Below are positions 63,368 to 64,000 of a DNA stretch of 64,000 nt, in pieces. Each line of letters begins with the position of its first letter. The first letter of the stretch is position 1. The stretch covers positions 1,302,001-1,366,000 of the forward strand of contig NZ_CP026103.1 in assembly GCF_002902945.1 (NCBI RefSeq). The letters run 5' to 3'. Below the pieces are notes generated by a model, which was not told the DNA's origin, ran no database searches, and worked only from the letters and a program-made list of their open reading frames with translations. The position numbers and the translations under genes are program-made. Source of the DNA: Paraburkholderia caribensis. Lineage in GTDB: Bacteria > Pseudomonadota > Gammaproteobacteria > Burkholderiales > Burkholderiaceae.

Positions 63368-64000
63368 TCAGAGCGATGCTTCCAGCATGGCGCGGTAATC
63401 GCCTTCGGACGCCTCGCGGGGATTGGTCTTGTGGCTGTGATCCTTGAGTGCGCCCCTGATGATGTCGGGGAACATCGCGGGCGTGACGCCGAGTTGCGCG
63501 AGTCCCGTCGGTAAGCCGAGCCGCTGCGTCATGGTCCGCACCGACGGCGCCACCTCCGCGCCGTTGCCAAGCCCCATAGCGGTTGCCATGCGGCTGAGTT
63601 TGTCCTCGTCGCGCACGGATGGCGCGTGCTGATTGAATTCGAGCACCGCGGGCAGAAAGATCGCGTTGAGCGTGCCGTGATGCAGGCGCGGATTGATGCC
63701 GCCAAGCGAATGACTCAGGCTGTGTACGCAGCCCAGGCCCTTCTGGAAAGCGAGCGCACCTTGCATCGATGCGCTCATCATGTTCAGCCGCGCCACACGG
63801 TCGGCCGGTTCGCGCGTCGCGCGCTCGATGTGACGCCATGCGCGCCACAGTCCGTCCAGCGCGATACCGTCGGCGGGCGGATTGAATGCGCTCGCGAGGA
63901 AGGTCTCGATGCAATGTGCGATCGCGTCCATCCCGGTCGCCGCCGTCAATGCGGGCGGCAAGCCCAGCGTCAGTTCCGGATCGCAGATCGCCACGCGCGG
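63368..64000 (-). CDS. Iron-containing alcohol dehydrogenase, C-terminal part (cut by window edge)
   Basis: The frame remains open to base 64000, so the N-terminal nucleotide-binding part lies outside the window; about 210 residues are seen. The metal-site histidines of group III alcohol dehydrogenases are visible in 'GMDAIAHCIETFLAS', 'GCVHSLSHSLGGINPRLHHG'. The order Fe-ADH, MFS, hydroxyacid oxidase, SDR, KGSADH, all leftward, suggests an operon; the gap to the MFS gene is 68 bases. Confidence 0.9.
   Translation of the reverse strand, partial: PRVAICDPELTLGLPPALTAATGMDAIAHCIETFLASAFNPPADGIALDGLWRAWRHIERATREPADRVARLNMMSASMQGALAFQKGLGCVHSLSHSLGGINPRLHHGTLNAIFLPAVLEFNQHAPSVRDEDKLSRMATAMGLGNGAEVAPSVRTMTQRLGLPTGLAQLGVTPAMFPDIIRGALKDHSHKTNPREASEGDYRAMLEASL

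Overview
The window looks like a chromosomal or secondary-replicon segment of a Burkholderiaceae bacterium, most likely Paraburkholderia or Caballeronia. This rests on strongly GC-rich codon use, the density of LysR regulators, DUF3331 and DUF4148 proteins, a short H-NS-like protein, and gene families common in that group. The genus is an inference from gene content; no rRNA or tRNA gene is present. About 59 intact or edge-cut genes, two broken genes, one insertion sequence and an unusual repeat family are annotated.

Left third (1-20 kb): a cut-off winged-helix regulator; a fused cNMP-binding/thioredoxin-like/flavin oxidoreductase; an HD-family protein; a LysR regulator with a small downstream gene; and a three-gene operon of a YdeP/FdhF-type molybdoenzyme with both subunits of a cyanide-insensitive-type bd oxidase. 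Next comes a repeat-rich stretch (9.9-13.7 kb) holding two copies of a ~658-bp nested inverted-repeat element, a GGTTT microsatellite, and a DUF3331/AraC pair. A FixJ-type sensor kinase/regulator pair, a stand-alone receiver, an H-NS-like protein and a PilZ protein follow.

Middle (19-36 kb): a VOC protein; two convergent LysR genes; an MmgE/PrpD gene with two small tautomerases, one of which lacks Pro-1; a thioredoxin-like protein; a D-cysteine desulfhydrase-like enzyme; a decayed DUF2063 gene; a further tautomerase; an Ohr peroxidase; and mmsA with a divergent LysR. A third copy of the 658-bp element is split by a complete IS66-family insertion with an 8-bp target duplication. A large hybrid kinase lies next to it.

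Right part (36-64 kb): a hexuronate module (MFS transporter, LacI regulator, uronate dehydrogenase) tied together by GGAAAACGTTTTCC-type operators; a membrane-anchored protein with three motifs spaced exactly 47 residues apart; an SDR/LysR pair; a lipoprotein M1 aminopeptidase; a CSS-EAL phosphodiesterase; and a cyanate locus (cynS, cynT, cynR). A second, partly dead cyanate locus lies 5 kb further on (cynS2, a cynT relic and a copy of the cyn control region). After an efflux pump, an SDR/HxlR pair and a second cNMP/thioredoxin/oxidoreductase fusion, the window ends in a catabolic cluster (semialdehyde dehydrogenase, SDR, FMN hydroxyacid oxidase, MFS transporter, Fe-alcohol dehydrogenase).

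Overall this is an accessory metabolism and stress-response region: many small catabolic units each with a local regulator, respiratory and peroxide-defence genes, and signs of duplication, decay and repeat-element activity.
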